Under the pieces are notes generated by a model, which saw only the letters and a list, made by a program, of their open reading frames with translations, did not search any database and had not been told where the DNA came from. Below, piece by piece: positions 48,360 to 59,729 of a stretch of DNA of 60,959 nt. Source of the DNA: Pseudomonadales bacterium (GTDB lineage: Bacteria; Pseudomonadota; Gammaproteobacteria; Pseudomonadales; Pseudohongiellaceae); assembly GCA_022825945.1 (NCBI GenBank), contig JAJDVS010000009.1, forward strand, positions 1 through 60,959, read 5' to 3'. The translations under genes and the position numbers were made by a program. Within the stretch, counting starts at the first letter, position 1. Every line of letters starts with the position of its first letter.

Positions 48360-49322
48360 ATGAATCAGGCTCTGGTGAGAAACTGTACCGCCGGCTTCGC
48401 CGCGCTGGCGCTGGCGGCAAGCGCGGAGGCCGCGCTTGGCCAGGACATCGAGCGCAGCTTTTCCGTGAATGCAGGCGACACGGTGCGGGTGGATGTGGAA
48501 CGGGCGCGGATCAGCGTCGAGACCTGGGATCGGAACGAAGTCGCTTTTTCGGCGGTGGAAGCCGACCGGCTCGAATTCGAGTTCGAACAGGAGGACGGCG
48601 TGGTGACGATTCGCGGGCGCGAACCCGATGGCCGCCTCTCGTGGGGCTGGCTGGGGCTGGTGGGTAACGCGAATGCTGAAATCATGCTGAATGTGCCGTA
48701 TCTGCAGGACCTGAATCTGCGTACCAGCGGCGGCGATGTGGAGTTGGACCGCCTGCAGGGGGAATTCAGGGCCCGCACTTCCGGCGGCGACATCGAAGCG
48801 GGCGAAGTCGACGGGACGGTGGACGTGGAAACCTCAGGGGGCACGATTCGGCTGGAGCAGGCAAGCGGCTCGGTAGCCGCGAAAACTTCGGGCGGTCGCA
48901 TCCGGCTTGGCAATATGGCCGGCGCGGTGGACGCCAGAACTTCGGGAGGCAGCATCCGCATCGCCGAAACCGGCGCCGGGGTTGAGGCCCGCACTTCGGG
49001 TGGCTCCATTGAAATCGACCATGCCGGCGGCGCGGTGAATGCCCGGACGTCCGGCGGTTCGGTTACGGTGGGCTTTGCCCGCCAGCCGGAAGCCGGCAGC
49101 GAGTTGCGTACTTCCGGGGGCGGCGTTACGGCGTATCTGCCCGGCGATTTCCGCGCCGATATCTCCGCGCAAACTTCCGGCGGGCGGATTCGTTCCGACT
49201 TCCCCGAAGCCAGCGCGGACGAACGGGGCCGCGAACTCGAACACGCCCTGAACGGCGGCGGCCCCGAACTCATCCTGAAAACCTCCGGCGGCTCAATCCG
49301 CATCCACCGCCGGGAAAGCTAG
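48360..49322 (+). CDS. Secreted DUF4097-like TSGG solenoid protein
   Basis: A 320-residue exported protein with signal peptide ending near ALGQ. Ten TSGG motifs occur at residues 122, 140, 158, 176, 194, 212, 230, 251, 272 and 308; the first seven are exactly 18 residues apart. Each unit follows [R/K/E]TSGG-x-I/V-x-[I/L/V]. This predicts a right-handed beta-helix of the DUF4097 adhesin-like type. No catalytic motif is seen. GGAGAG precedes the ATG. Function unknown. Its stop TAG uses the first G of element B6. Confidence 0.85.
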   Translation: MNQALVRNCTAGFAALALAASAEAALGQDIERSFSVNAGDTVRVDVERARISVETWDRNEVAFSAVEADRLEFEFEQEDGVVTIRGREPDGRLSWGWLGLVGNANAEIMLNVPYLQDLNLRTSGGDVELDRLQGEFRARTSGGDIEAGEVDGTVDVETSGGTIRLEQASGSVAAKTSGGRIRLGNMAGAVDARTSGGSIRIAETGAGVEARTSGGSIEIDHAGGAVNARTSGGSVTVGFARQPEAGSELRTSGGGVTAYLPGDFRADISAQTSGGRIRSDFPEASADERGRELEHALNGGGPELILKTSGGSIRIHRRES

Positions 49323-49485
49323 GAGCCTGCGCCGTAGGAATTCGCGAAAGCGAAAATTCGCTATCGCCGCGCCCCTGGCCAATCGATTGAGGCGAATATT
49401 GGTGAATATGCAACGAAATCGAACGGCCAGGGGCGTGGACGGGAGCGGATTTGCAGCCGTGAATTCCTACGGCGCAGGCTCCTAG
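49320..49485. mobile_element. MITE-like element B6 (161 bp)
   Basis: A full B element at 49322-49482, exactly 161 bp, with perfect TA flanks at 49320-49321 and 49483-49484. Terminal inverted repeats begin GGAGCCTGCGCCGTAGG. The inner inverted repeat is CGCGCCCCTGGCC / GGCCAGGGGCG around an AT-rich core. The left TA plus the first G is the stop codon of the TSGG protein gene. Confidence 0.85.
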
Positions 49486-49488
49486 TGT

Positions 49489-49563
49489 GCATGGTTACGC
49501 GAACAGCGTTGTCAGCTAATGGCACAACATGACGAAAGCCACAGGAGCATGGTTACGCGAACA
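49489..49563. repeat. Direct repeat of 17 bp
   Basis: GCATGGTTACGCGAACA occurs at 49489-49505 and again at 49547-49563, 58 bp apart, between element B6 and zapE. The intervening DNA is unremarkable. Origin unknown. Confidence 0.7.
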
Positions 49564-49587
49564 AGGACGTTCGCGGCCTTGCGCTTT

Positions 49588-50685
49588 TCAGGCCCGGTGT
49601 TCGAGGCTGAGATAGTCCCGGGATTGCATTTCGAGGAGGCGTGAGCGGGTGCGCCCGAACTCGGCGGCGAGGCGGGTATCCCTGTAGAGATTCGGAATTG
49701 CCGCAACGGCGCTGAGAATCAGCTTTACCCGGCTGTCGTAGAAGGCGTCAATGAGATTGATGAAGCGCCGGGCGCCGTCAAGACTGTGGTCGTCGAGGAC
49801 GGGCACATCGCTGATGATCACGGCGTGGAACATTCTGGCGATCTCCACGTAATCCGCCGCGCTGCGGGGCCCTTCGCAGATTGCCCTGAAATCGAACCAG
49901 ACCACATCCTGGGTCATCAGCCGCACGGCGATTTCGCGCTCCTGAATCGCGATGCTTCCATGGCTGACGACACTGGCGGCGCCGGTGGCGAGTGCGTGGA
50001 AATTCCCCCGCAGCAGGGATTCGGTTTCGGGGGTGACCGGATGGTGATACAGCGTGGCCTGCTCGAGGCTGCGCAGGCGATAGTCCACCTCCGAGGCAAG
50101 CTCCACCACCACGCAGTATTGCTCAAGCAGGCCGATGGCCGGCAGGAATCGCTCGCGCTGCAGGCCGTTTTCATACAGCCTGGCCGGGGGAATATTGGAA
50201 GTCGCCACCAGAATCACCTTGCGCCGGAACAAGGCGTCGAGCAGGCCGCCAAGCAGCATGGCGTCGCCGATATCGGAGACATGAAACTCGTCAAAACAGA
50301 TGATTCCGGCCTCGAAAGCAAGTTCTTCCGCCACGGTTTCGAGTGGATCGCGCGCTCCCTGCAAGGCTGCCAGCCGCCGGTGTACGCGCTGCATGAAAGC
50401 GTGGAAATGCGCCCGCAGCTTGTAATTGCCCGGCAGGCAATCGAAAAACAGGTCCATCAGAAAAGTCTTGCCGCGGCCCACCCCGCCCCACAGGTATATC
50501 CCCCGGGGCGGCGCACCCCGCCGGGACAGCCCAAGCCAGGACCAGGGCGGCGAAGGCCGCCGGCGCCAGCGCGGCGCAAGCTCCCCCGCCAGCCGCCCCA
50601 ATTCCCTCACCACCTCCTCCTGCGCCGGATCACGAGTAACCCTGCCCTCATTCACGGCTGATCGGTAACGGCTGCAAATGTCCAT
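49588..50685 (-). CDS. zapE: Cell division ATPase ZapE (AFG1-like)
   Basis: A 365-residue AAA-type ATPase that modulates FtsZ rings. Walker A is GGVGRGKT (67-74), followed by MDLFFDCLP. Walker B is IICFDEFHV, then sensor ATSN and an arginine-finger region YENGLQRERFLPAI. The start at 50685 has AGGA nine bases upstream. In Pseudomonas it also lies between rplM and the cysD/cysN group. Confidence 0.94.
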   Translation of the reverse strand: MDICSRYRSAVNEGRVTRDPAQEEVVRELGRLAGELAPRWRRRPSPPWSWLGLSRRGAPPRGIYLWGGVGRGKTFLMDLFFDCLPGNYKLRAHFHAFMQRVHRRLAALQGARDPLETVAEELAFEAGIICFDEFHVSDIGDAMLLGGLLDALFRRKVILVATSNIPPARLYENGLQRERFLPAIGLLEQYCVVVELASEVDYRLRSLEQATLYHHPVTPETESLLRGNFHALATGAASVVSHGSIAIQEREIAVRLMTQDVVWFDFRAICEGPRSAADYVEIARMFHAVIISDVPVLDDHSLDGARRFINLIDAFYDSRVKLILSAVAAIPNLYRDTRLAAEFGRTRSRLLEMQSRDYLSLEHRA

Positions 50686-51205
50686 CAAAGAAGTCCTTCC
50701 AGGCCCGAAAAGCATTCTCGGAACACCAGGGCGCAAAAGAATATCACCTGACGGGAAAGTGGGTGTCCCATGCCGATTTGCCTCTCCGTCATTCTGCGCG
50801 AAGCGAAGCGGAGTCGCAGAATCTCCCGCAGTGGCCTCCCAATGAGATTCTGCGACTGCGCGCAGAATGACAGGAGTCTCGATGGGTGTCCTGTGTCAAC
50901 CCCTCTCCGTCATTCTGCGCGAAGCGAAGCGGAGTCGCAGAATCTCCCGCAGTGGCCTCCCAATGAGATTCTGCGACTGCGCGCAGAATGACAGGAGTTT
51001 CGATGGGTGTCCCATGCCGGTTTGCCGTCCGCCGCACGCCGCTTGTCGACAAAGGCGAGATGCCAGTTTCGCGAACGACCTGATTCGGATTAAGCGAATA
51101 GGCTTCCCCCTTCCGGGCTCGATCGAAGCCCCGCGCCCCCACATGCGGTATACTCTTCCCTTCCTTGATGTTGACTTTCCGGCCCGCACAGCGAAGGTTC
51201 CCCAC
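50686..51205. other. Gap with tandemly duplicated repeats
   Basis: The 520 bp between divergent zapE and zapG has no gene. It contains the 121-bp tandem duplication carrying A11 and A12. The last 180 bp (about 51025-51205) is unique sequence and probably contains the zapG-cysD promoter. Confidence 0.6.
50781..51020. repeat. 121-bp tandem duplication with A11 and A12
   Basis: Two copies of a 121-bp unit, each a complete family A element plus flank (left GTCATTCTGCGCGAAGCGAA, spacer CAGTGGCCTCCC, right GACTGCGCGCAGAATGAC). The repeat parts differ by a single base over more than 100 bp. This is duplication of a repeat together with its flank, not a separate insertion. Confidence 0.88.
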
Positions 51206-51667
51206 TTGACTATCTGGCTTACCGGAATCGCGTGTCTGGCCCTTGGGCTGGTAATCGGCGCCGCCTTCGCCAGCCGGCTCGGCGGCGGGCCGGCCCGGGT
51301 GCGCGAACTCGAAGAACAGTTGCGCCGCCTGCGGGAAAGCGACCGGGATTACCGCGAAAGCGTGTCCGAGCATTTCAGCACCACCGCCAGCCTCGTCACG
51401 CAGATGACAGAAAGCTACCGGGAGGTGTACCAGCATCTCGCCAGCGGCGCCCAGTCGCTTTGCTCCGCCGAAGTCGCCAGCCGCCTGCTGCCCGCCAACG
51501 ATGAATCGGTTTTCGAGAACACGCCGGAGGCCGGGGAACTCGGCGTGCTGCCGCCCAAGGACTATGCCGCCAGGGCCGACCCGTCCCGCAAGGGCGCCCT
51601 GGCCGAGGATTTCGGCCTGGAAAAACCCGGCAGGGAACCGGACGAAGAATTGGGCGCGAATCGTTGA
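51206..51667 (+). CDS. zapG: ZapG/YhcB family membrane-anchored protein
   Basis: A 153-residue protein with one N-terminal membrane helix ([20 protein letters not shown]), a coiled coil ([28 protein letters not shown]) and a low-complexity tail, matching YhcB (DUF1043), which links cell division and envelope synthesis. It starts at TTG 51206 with AGG eight bases upstream. It is adjacent to cysD on the same strand. The neighbouring zapE is also divisional. Confidence 0.87.
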   Translation: MTIWLTGIACLALGLVIGAAFASRLGGGPARVRELEEQLRRLRESDRDYRESVSEHFSTTASLVTQMTESYREVYQHLASGAQSLCSAEVASRLLPANDESVFENTPEAGELGVLPPKDYAARADPSRKGALAEDFGLEKPGREPDEELGANR

Positions 51668-51689
51668 AGCGGAGAACTTCACCCCATCG

Positions 51690-52598
51690 ATGACCGCCTG
51701 CAATCTTACGCACCTGAAGCAGCTCGAAGCCGAGAGCATCCATATCATCCGGGAGGTTGCCGCCGCCTTCGGCAATCCGGTGATGCTGTACTCCATCGGC
51801 AAGGATTCCTCGGTGATGCTCCATCTGGCCCGCAAGGCCTTTTATCCCGGGCGCCCGCCATTTCCGCTGCTGCATGTGGACACCACCTGGAAGTTTCGCG
51901 AAATGATCGCCTTCCGCGACGCCCAGGCGAAACGGCTCGGCCTTGAGCTGATCGTCCACATCAACGAGGAGGGGGTGAAGGCCGGCATCAATCCCTTTGA
52001 TCACGGCAGCGAAAAACACACCGACATCATGAAGACCCAGGCGCTGAAACAGGCCTTGAACCGGCATCGTTTCGACGCCGCCTTCGGCGGGGCGAGGCGG
52101 GATGAGGAAAAATCCCGGGCCAAGGAGCGCGTGTTCTCCTTCCGCGACCGCAACCACGTGTGGGACCCGCGCAACCAGCGGCCCGAATTGTGGAACCTGT
52201 ACAACACCAGGATCAGCAAGGGCGAAAGCATCCGGGTGTTTCCCCTGTCGAACTGGACCGAACTCGACATCTGGCAGTACATCTACCTCAACGATATCGA
52301 GATTGTGCCGCTGTATTTCGCCAAGCGGCGGCCCGTGGTGAGCATCGACGGGGTGGACATCCTCGTGGACGACAACCGCATGCCCCTGCCCCAGGTCGAG
52401 CCGGTACAACTCAAGATGGTGCGCTTCCGCACCCTGGGCTGCTACCCGCTTACCGGCGCCGTGGAATCCGGCGCCGACAGCTTGCCGGAAATCATTCGCG
52501 AAATGCTGCTGGCCACGAGTTCCGAGCGCCAGGGCCGCCTGATCGACTCGGACCAGGCGGCTTCCATGGAGCAGAAAAAACGCCAGGGCTATTTCTGA
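51690..52598 (+). CDS. cysD: Sulfate adenylyltransferase subunit 2
   Basis: The PP-loop subunit of ATP sulfurylase, activating sulfate to adenosine phosphosulfate. The 302 residues equal the E. coli length. Seen: [18 protein letters not shown], the PP-loop [39 protein letters not shown] and the C-terminal KKRQGYF. It is co-transcribed with cysNC, 103 bp downstream, forming the usual pair. Confidence 0.97.
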   Translation: MTACNLTHLKQLEAESIHIIREVAAAFGNPVMLYSIGKDSSVMLHLARKAFYPGRPPFPLLHVDTTWKFREMIAFRDAQAKRLGLELIVHINEEGVKAGINPFDHGSEKHTDIMKTQALKQALNRHRFDAAFGGARRDEEKSRAKERVFSFRDRNHVWDPRNQRPELWNLYNTRISKGESIRVFPLSNWTELDIWQYIYLNDIEIVPLYFAKRRPVVSIDGVDILVDDNRMPLPQVEPVQLKMVRFRTLGCYPLTGAVESGADSLPEIIREMLLATSSERQGRLIDSDQAASMEQKKRQGYF

Positions 52599-52701
52599 TT
52601 GCGCCTGAAATCCACGCGCCTGGACAATCAGCACTTGTATGTGGCGCCAGGATGTGCCACCGGATTTAGTGGCGCAAGCCAGTAAATCCTTGAGAAACCA
52701 A

Positions 52702-54603
52702 ATGAACCAGCAACCCGATCTGGCCCAGGCCGATATCAAGGCCTACCTCGCCCAGCATGAGCGCAAGGAGTTGCTGCGCTTTCTGACCTGCGGCAGCGTC
52801 GATGACGGCAAGAGCACCCTCATCGGCCGGCTGCTCCACGATTCGAAGCTGATTTACGAAGACCAGCTCGCCGCCATCGAAGCCGACAGCCTGCGCTCGG
52901 GCAGCCTCGACGGCAAGCTCGACCTGTCCCTGCTGGTGGACGGCCTTCAGGCCGAACGCGAACAGGGCATCACCATCGACGTGGCCTACCGCTATTTTTC
53001 CACCGCGAAACGCAAGTTCATCATCGCCGACACGCCGGGCCACGAGCAGTACACCCGCAACATGGCCACCGGCGCCTCCAATTGCGACCTCGCGATTATC
53101 CTCATCGACGCCCGCCACGGCGTGCTGACCCAGACCCGGCGGCACAGCTTTATCGTCTCCCTGCTCGGCATCCGGCAGGTGATCGTGGCAGTGAACAAGA
53201 TGGACCTGGTGGATTATGCCGAAGACGTTTTCAACCGTATTCGCGAGGAGTATCTCGCCTTCAGCGCTGGACTCGAAAGCATTGAACCGCAATTCATTCC
53301 GCTGTCCGCCAAACATGGCGACAATGTGGTCCATGCCAGCCCGGCAATGCCGTGGTACCGGGGCAAGGCGCTGATGACCATGCTGGAAACCGTGGAACTC
53401 TCCGCCAGCCGCAACTTCGCCGACTTCCGCTTTCCGGTGCAGTACGTCAACCGTCCCAATCTCAATTTCCGCGGCTACTGCGGCACCATCGCCTCGGGCG
53501 TGGTGCGCAAGGGCGACGAAGTGATGGTGCTGCCTTCGGGCCGCAAGAGCCGCATAAAATCCATTGTCACCTACGATGAGGAACTCGAACTCGCCTGGGC
53601 CGATATGGCGGTGACCCTCACCCTGGAAGACGAGATCGACCTCGGCCGCGGCGACCTGATTACCCATCCCGACAATCCCCCCGCCGGAGGCGACCGCCTC
53701 GACGCCAGCGTGGTGTGGATGGCGGAAGATCCCCTGCTCCCCGGCGTGCAATACGAAATCAAGCTCGGCGCCCGCAGCGTGATCGGCACGGTAAAGTCGG
53801 TGCGGCATGTGGTGGACATTTCCAATCTTGCCGAGCGCCCCGCCGCCAGACTCGAGTTGAATGAAATCGGCCGGCTCGACATCGCCCTGGAGCAGGCGGT
53901 GCATTTCGACAGCTACCGGGACAACCGCGCCACCGGCGGATTCATCCTCATCGACCGGCTCTCGAATGTCACCGTGGGCGCTGGCATGATCCATTGTGAA
54001 CACGCCCGGGGGGACGCTCCGGCGAACAGCGCAAGCGGCCATGTGAGCGGCAGCGAGCGCGCGGCCCGCTTTGGCCAGCGGCCCGTGACGGTCATGTTCA
54101 TTGGCGTCTCCGGCTCGGGCAAATCGACCCTGGCCCACGCCCTGGAAAGGCGATTGTTCGACCTGGGCCGCTTCAGCACCGTGCTCGATGGCAAGGCCAT
54201 GCGTCTCGGCATCAGCCGCGACCTGCCACACGACGCCGAGGGCCGCGCCGAAAATCTGCGCCGCAGCGCCCATGTGGCCCGCTTTGTGAACGACTCCGGG
54301 CTGATCTGCTGCGCCGCCTTCGTGGCGCCCAACGAAGACTCCCGGGAACACGCCATCAGCGTGATCGGCCGGCGCAACTGTTTTCTGGTGTATCTCAACC
54401 CGCCGCTGGAGATCTGCATGCAGCGCGACCCGAGCGGGCTGTACGCCGCCGCCAGGGAAAACGAATCCGAGCATGTGCCGGGGCTTTCCTTTCCCTATCG
54501 GGGCCCCGTCGAGCCCTGGCTGGAACTCGACACCAGCGCGCTTTCCGTGGAAGCCTGCGTGAACCAGGTGCTTGCGCGACTCGAAGAAGAACAGGTAGTC
54601 TGA
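52702..54603 (+). CDS. cysNC: Bifunctional CysN/CysC sulfate activation protein
   Basis: A fusion of the GTPase subunit of ATP sulfurylase and APS kinase, 633 residues. The CysN part has G1 GSVDDGKST (31-39), [12 protein letters not shown] and NKMD, with elongation-factor-like barrels after them. The CysC part starts near 450 and has P-loop [14 protein letters not shown] (about 468-481), [11 protein letters not shown] and [10 protein letters not shown]. It makes PAPS for sulfate reduction or sulfotransferases. The same fusion is known in Pseudomonas. The start at 52702 is the usual N-terminus. Confidence 0.96.
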   Translation: MNQQPDLAQADIKAYLAQHERKELLRFLTCGSVDDGKSTLIGRLLHDSKLIYEDQLAAIEADSLRSGSLDGKLDLSLLVDGLQAEREQGITIDVAYRYFSTAKRKFIIADTPGHEQYTRNMATGASNCDLAIILIDARHGVLTQTRRHSFIVSLLGIRQVIVAVNKMDLVDYAEDVFNRIREEYLAFSAGLESIEPQFIPLSAKHGDNVVHASPAMPWYRGKALMTMLETVELSASRNFADFRFPVQYVNRPNLNFRGYCGTIASGVVRKGDEVMVLPSGRKSRIKSIVTYDEELELAWADMAVTLTLEDEIDLGRGDLITHPDNPPAGGDRLDASVVWMAEDPLLPGVQYEIKLGARSVIGTVKSVRHVVDISNLAERPAARLELNEIGRLDIALEQAVHFDSYRDNRATGGFILIDRLSNVTVGAGMIHCEHARGDAPANSASGHVSGSERAARFGQRPVTVMFIGVSGSGKSTLAHALERRLFDLGRFSTVLDGKAMRLGISRDLPHDAEGRAENLRRSAHVARFVNDSGLICCAAFVAPNEDSREHAISVIGRRNCFLVYLNPPLEICMQRDPSGLYAAARENESEHVPGLSFPYRGPVEPWLELDTSALSVEACVNQVLARLEEEQVV

Positions 54604-54618
54604 GGGAACAACAGCCGT

Positions 54619-54750
54619 TGTCATTCTATGCACAGTTGCAGAATCCCGGGCGGTGGCCCCTTCCCGTCATTCTGCGCGTAGTCGCAGAATCTCATGCAAT
54701 GGCCGCAACAGGGGGATTCTGCGACTGCGCTTCGCTTCGCGCAGAATGAC
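54619..54750. repeat. REPIN-like repeat A13
   Basis: A diverged left hairpin (GTCATTCTATGCACAGTTGC) is followed by a complete family A unit (left GTCATTCTGCGCGTAGTCGC, right GATTCTGCGACTGCGCTTCG... then CGCAGAATGAC). It occupies the cysNC-degS gap. Confidence 0.82.
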
Positions 54751-54780
54751 AGGAAGGGGCGAACCCATGAACAGAACCCT

Positions 54781-55911
54781 ATGGCGACTGCGATGAGCCG
54801 TTTACTGCGACTGTTGGGCTTTGCCGGCTGGCCGATGGTTTGCGGCGTGCTGGTTGCCGTGGCCACCCTGCAGTTTCTGCAGTTGCGGGAAATCCGCGGC
54901 CTGCTCGACGGGCTTGCCGGCGAAGTGGAGACCCCCGCGGCGGGTCATTACGAGGCCATCGCCGGGGCGTCGGCCTCGGTGGTGAGCATCAGCGCCACCC
55001 GGGTCAATGTGGAAGCCATCGAGCGCACCGGCGCCGACCGGGTCGATCTCTATCTGGGCGAGCAGGAAAGCCTGGGCTCGGGTGTCATCATCGACCCGCG
55101 CGGATTCATCCTCACCAACCTGCACGTGGTGGACACCCTGTTCGACGCCTTTGACGCCACGGTAAGCCTGAGCGACGGCCGCCATACTCCCGCCACGGTC
55201 ATCGCCTGGGACGAAGTCAACGATTTGGCGGTGCTGCACATCAACATGGCCGATCTGACGCCGATTCCACTGGGCGATGAAAGCGTGCTGGCGGTGGGTG
55301 ACGAGGTTTTCTCCATCGGCTATCCACACAATATCGGCCAGTCGGTGTCCCGGGGCATTGTCAGTTCCCTGAGCCGCGGCCTCGATTTCCCGGTAAACAT
55401 GATCCAGACCGACGCCGCCATCAATCCCGGCAGTTCCGGCGGCGCGCTCATCGACAGCGTCGGGCGGCTGGTGGGAGTCAATTCCTCGATTCTGTCGGAA
55501 TCGGGCAATTTTGAAGGCATCGGCTTCGCCACGCCGGCGCGGTTCGCGGTGAGCGCCGCCAGGGAACTCGTGGAAGAAGCCATCGCCGCCAATTCCGGCT
55601 ATCTTGGCGTACTCACCGGAGAGGCGCTCACCGCCCAGTCCAGCGAACTTTTCTTCGGCGTGGACCATATCCGCGGCATGCTCGTGGAAAGCGTCGATGA
55701 AGGCGGCGCCGCGGCCAGGGTGGGCATTCTGCCTGGGGACGTGATCACCGCCATCAACGACAGCACCGTGGTGGACGACGAAAGCATCGTCATGGAAGTG
55801 CGCGAGAAGAAGCCGGGCGATGTGGTGCGGGTGCAGGTGTACCGCGAAGGCCGCACGCTGGAATTTGAAACCGCACTCGGCTTCGGCCAGGCCATCGTGT
55901 TCGACCCCTGA
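54781..55911 (+). CDS. degS: DegS/AlgW membrane-anchored site-1 protease
   Basis: A 376-residue inner-membrane serine protease with one N-terminal membrane helix (about 15-35), a trypsin-like domain with His115 (LTNLHVVDT), Asp148 (NDLAVLHI) and Ser219 (NPGSSGGAL), and a single PDZ domain. DegS/AlgW senses misfolded outer-membrane porins and cuts RseA to release sigma-E, so it closes the circuit with rpoE-rseA at 10 kb. Its location beside his genes is the same as algW in Pseudomonas. ATGs at 54781 and 54793 are both possible. Confidence 0.92.
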   Translation: MATAMSRLLRLLGFAGWPMVCGVLVAVATLQFLQLREIRGLLDGLAGEVETPAAGHYEAIAGASASVVSISATRVNVEAIERTGADRVDLYLGEQESLGSGVIIDPRGFILTNLHVVDTLFDAFDATVSLSDGRHTPATVIAWDEVNDLAVLHINMADLTPIPLGDESVLAVGDEVFSIGYPHNIGQSVSRGIVSSLSRGLDFPVNMIQTDAAINPGSSGGALIDSVGRLVGVNSSILSESGNFEGIGFATPARFAVSAARELVEEAIAANSGYLGVLTGEALTAQSSELFFGVDHIRGMLVESVDEGGAAARVGILPGDVITAINDSTVVDDESIVMEVREKKPGDVVRVQVYREGRTLEFETALGFGQAIVFDP

Positions 55912-55971
55912 TCCGGGCCAAAGATTCCGGCGTTCCAGCAGCGGCCATCACTTTCGCACTATTCGTTTCGC

Positions 55972-56124
55972 TGTCATTCCGCGCGTAGCCAAACCAAACC
56001 CGTCATTCTGCGCGTAGCCAAACCCATCATTCCGCCCGTAACCAAACCCGTCATTCTGCGCGTAGTCGCAGAATCTCATGCAGTGGCCCCGACAGGGAGA
56101 TTCTGCGACTGCGCGCAGAATGAC
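55972..56124. repeat. Expanded REPIN-like array A14
   Basis: Three tandem left half-sites of about 24 bp (GTCATTCCGCGCGTAGCC, GTCATTCTGCGCGTAGCC, ATCATTCCGCCCGTAACC, each followed by AAAC-type linker) precede one complete unit (left GTCATTCTGCGCGTAGTCGC, right GATTCTGCGACTGCGCGC, AGAATGAC). It lies between the converging degS and hisD genes. Confidence 0.82.
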
Positions 56125-56155
56125 GGAAAAGCGGCCCGGATCAGCAGTTCCGGCG

Positions 56156-57469
56156 TCAACCCGGCAGGCGATACTCCGCGGAGCGGGCGTGGGCCTCGAG
56201 ATTTTCCCGGCGGCCGAGTTCTGCCGCGGTGGCGGCAAGGGCGGCGGCGCCCTCCGCCGAACAGTGGATGATGGAACTGCGCTTCTGGAAATCCGGTACG
56301 CCCAGCGCCGAGGAGAAACGCGCCGTGCCCGAAGTGGGCAGCACATGGCTCGGCCCCGCGCAGTAATCGCCCAGGGCCTCGGCGCTGTAGCGGCCGAGAA
56401 AAATGGCGCCGGCATGCCGGATCTTCTCCAATAGTTTTTCCGGTTCGGCCACCGACAACTCCAGGTGTTCCGGCGCAATCCGGTTGCTGATGGCGGCGGC
56501 CTGTTCCAGGTCTCCGGCAAGTATGAACACCGCGCGCCGGTTGAGACTCTCGGTAATGATGCCGCGCCGCGCCATTTCGGGCAGCAGCCGCTCCATGGCC
56601 GCCTTGACGGCATCCAGATAGCCGGCGTCGGTGGCAATCAGGATCGACTGCGCCTGCTCGTCGTGTTCGGCCTGGGAAAACAGGTCCATGGCGATCCAGT
56701 CGGGATCGGTGGCGCCATCGCAGATCACCGTCAGTTCGGTGGGGCCGGCGATCATGTCGATTCCCACTTCGCCGTACACCAGTTTCTTGGCGATGGTGAC
56801 ATAGATATTGCCGGGGCCGGCGATCTTGTCGACCCTGGAGATGCTTTCCGTGCCGTAAGCCAGGGCGGCAATGGCCTGGGCGCCGCCGATGGCATGGAGG
56901 CGGTCCACTCCCGCCAGGGCCGCCGCGGCGAACACCATGTCGCTGCCGGCGCCATGGGCCAGGGGCACGGTGGCGATGATCTCCCCGACGCCGGCGACGC
57001 TGGCGGGAATGGCCAGCATCAGCACCGAGGAGGGATAGCTTGCCTTGCCGCCCGGCACATAGATGCCCACCCGGTCCAGGGCGCTCACCTTCTGTCCGTA
57101 CACCGAGCCGTCCACTTCGGCATATTGCCAGGAGCCCTGTTTCTGGGCTTCGTGGTAGCGGCGGATACGCTCCGCGGCGTGGCCCAAGGCCCTTGCGGCG
57201 GCTTCGGGCAACCGCGCCAGGGACTGCTCCATCTGTTCCCGGGATACCGTCAGGGCTTCCATGCCGCCGGCGTCGAGTCCATCGAAGCGTCTGGTATATT
57301 CGAGCACCGCGGCATCGCCCCGGGCGCGCACGTCCGCGAGAATCCCGCGCACCTGGCCAGTCGCCTCCTCACCCACCAGCATCCGCCGGTCCAGCGCGGC
57401 GGCGAGTTGACGGTCGAAGTCCGGCGCGGAGGCAATCAGGCTGCGGATGTCGAGTGCGGAATCGCTCAT
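56156..57469 (-). CDS. hisD: Histidinol dehydrogenase
   Basis: Catalyses the last two steps of histidine synthesis, oxidising histidinol to histidine. The 437-residue protein has [51 protein letters not shown] (NAD and metal region), [11 protein letters not shown] and a C-terminal [14 protein letters not shown]. It is ten bases downstream of hisG. The hisC gene that follows hisD in Pseudomonas is not present here. Confidence 0.97.
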   Translation of the reverse strand: MSDSALDIRSLIASAPDFDRQLAAALDRRMLVGEEATGQVRGILADVRARGDAAVLEYTRRFDGLDAGGMEALTVSREQMEQSLARLPEAAARALGHAAERIRRYHEAQKQGSWQYAEVDGSVYGQKVSALDRVGIYVPGGKASYPSSVLMLAIPASVAGVGEIIATVPLAHGAGSDMVFAAAALAGVDRLHAIGGAQAIAALAYGTESISRVDKIAGPGNIYVTIAKKLVYGEVGIDMIAGPTELTVICDGATDPDWIAMDLFSQAEHDEQAQSILIATDAGYLDAVKAAMERLLPEMARRGIITESLNRRAVFILAGDLEQAAAISNRIAPEHLELSVAEPEKLLEKIRHAGAIFLGRYSAEALGDYCAGPSHVLPTSGTARFSSALGVPDFQKRSSIIHCSAEGAAALAATAAELGRRENLEAHARSAEYRLPG

Positions 57470-57479
57470 GGCCCGGCAA

Positions 57480-58142
57480 TCATTTCGCCCGTGCCGACAC
57501 GGCGGCGGCGAGGCGCTCGAGTATAGCCCGGATCGGCCGGCTCTTGATTTTCATCGAAGCCTTGTTGACGATGACCCGGGAGCTGATCTCGGCGATGGTC
57601 TCAGCCGGCGCGAGACCGTTGGCGCGCAGGGTGTTGCCGGTATCGACGATATCCACGATGGCGTCCGCCAGGCCCATGGCCGGGGCGATTTCAAGGGCGC
57701 CATTGAGCTTGATCAATTCCACCTGCCTGCCCTGCTCGGCGAACCAGCGCTTGGCGATCCGGGTGAATTTCGTGGCGACCCGCAGCCCGCCCCCGGTCTC
57801 GCTTGCGGCTTCCGGCATTGCCGTCATCAGGCGGCAGCGGGCAATGCCGAGATCCAGGGGTTCGTAGAGGCCGTCGCCGCCGTATTCCAGCAGCATGTCC
57901 TTGCCCGCCACGCCCATGTCCGCGGCGCCGTTTTCCACGTAAACCGGCACGTCCGAGCCGCGCATGACCAGCAGGCTCACCCCGGCCATGCTCGTGGGAA
58001 ACTTCAGTTTGCGGCTACGGCTCATGTCCTCCAGCGGATTGATCCCCGCCTGCTCGAGCAGGGGCAGGGTTTCGTCGAGGATCCGGCCCCGGGTGAGGGC
58101 GATGACGATGGTCCCGGTGGCGGAATTCATGGCGTTTTCCAT
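57480..58142 (-). CDS. hisG: ATP phosphoribosyltransferase, short form
   Basis: The first enzyme of histidine synthesis. The 220-residue protein has [21 protein letters not shown] at the N-terminus and the PRPP-binding segment [19 protein letters not shown]. It lacks the C-terminal regulatory domain of long HisG, so by family rules it needs a HisZ regulatory subunit, which is not in this window. The start at 58142 has AAGGA six bases upstream; 58130 is an alternative. Confidence 0.96.
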   Translation of the reverse strand: MENAMNSATGTIVIALTRGRILDETLPLLEQAGINPLEDMSRSRKLKFPTSMAGVSLLVMRGSDVPVYVENGAADMGVAGKDMLLEYGGDGLYEPLDLGIARCRLMTAMPEAASETGGGLRVATKFTRIAKRWFAEQGRQVELIKLNGALEIAPAMGLADAIVDIVDTGNTLRANGLAPAETIAEISSRVIVNKASMKIKSRPIRAILERLAAAVSARAK

Positions 58143-58152
58143 CCCGATTCCT

Positions 58153-59430
<1,278 letters not shown>

Positions 59431-59484
59431 CTATTCCGAATCGCCAAAGCGTGGCCAGGCTTTCGCGGCTCGATGCCGCCGGAA

Positions 59485-59712
59485 TCAGGTTTCGTCCGGC
59501 GCCCTGAGGTTCATGGATACGGCGTGGATCGCGCCGCTGAGGATGTGGCTGTTCAGAATCCCGTAGATCTTCTGCTGGCGCTTGACGGCGTTCAGCCCGG
59601 CAAAGACGGAGCCCGTGGCGGAAACGAGGAATTTGCCGTCGCCGCCGCTGACGGCGATTTCACAATCGGGAAGTTCCGCCCGCAGCAGGCGGGCGATTTC
59701 GTCGCAGTCCAA
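59485..59712 (-). CDS. ibaG: BolA family protein IbaG
   Basis: A 75-residue BolA-fold protein with CEIAVSGGDGKFLVSATGSVFAGLNAVKRQQKIYGIL, typical of IbaG, an acid-inducible partner of monothiol glutaredoxins in Fe-S trafficking. The start is TTG at 59712, with GGAG eight bases upstream. The gene lies 18 bp after mlaC. The STAS-domain gene mlaB that usually separates them is absent. Confidence 0.92.
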   Translation of the reverse strand: MDCDEIARLLRAELPDCEIAVSGGDGKFLVSATGSVFAGLNAVKRQQKIYGILNSHILSGAIHAVSMNLRAPDET

Positions 59713-59729
59713 GGTTCTTTCTCCGCCCG

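Noticed and set aside
48193-48420. Possible toxin remnant (minus strand, ...LVTVNPEFREF...)
   Set aside because: The short resemblance to PIN-domain C-termini is too weak, no antitoxin is nearby, and the frame overlaps the start of a clear gene.
52666-54633. 655-codon open frame opposite cysNC
   Set aside because: Antisense shadow of a strongly supported gene, with no domain, signal or ribosome-binding site.
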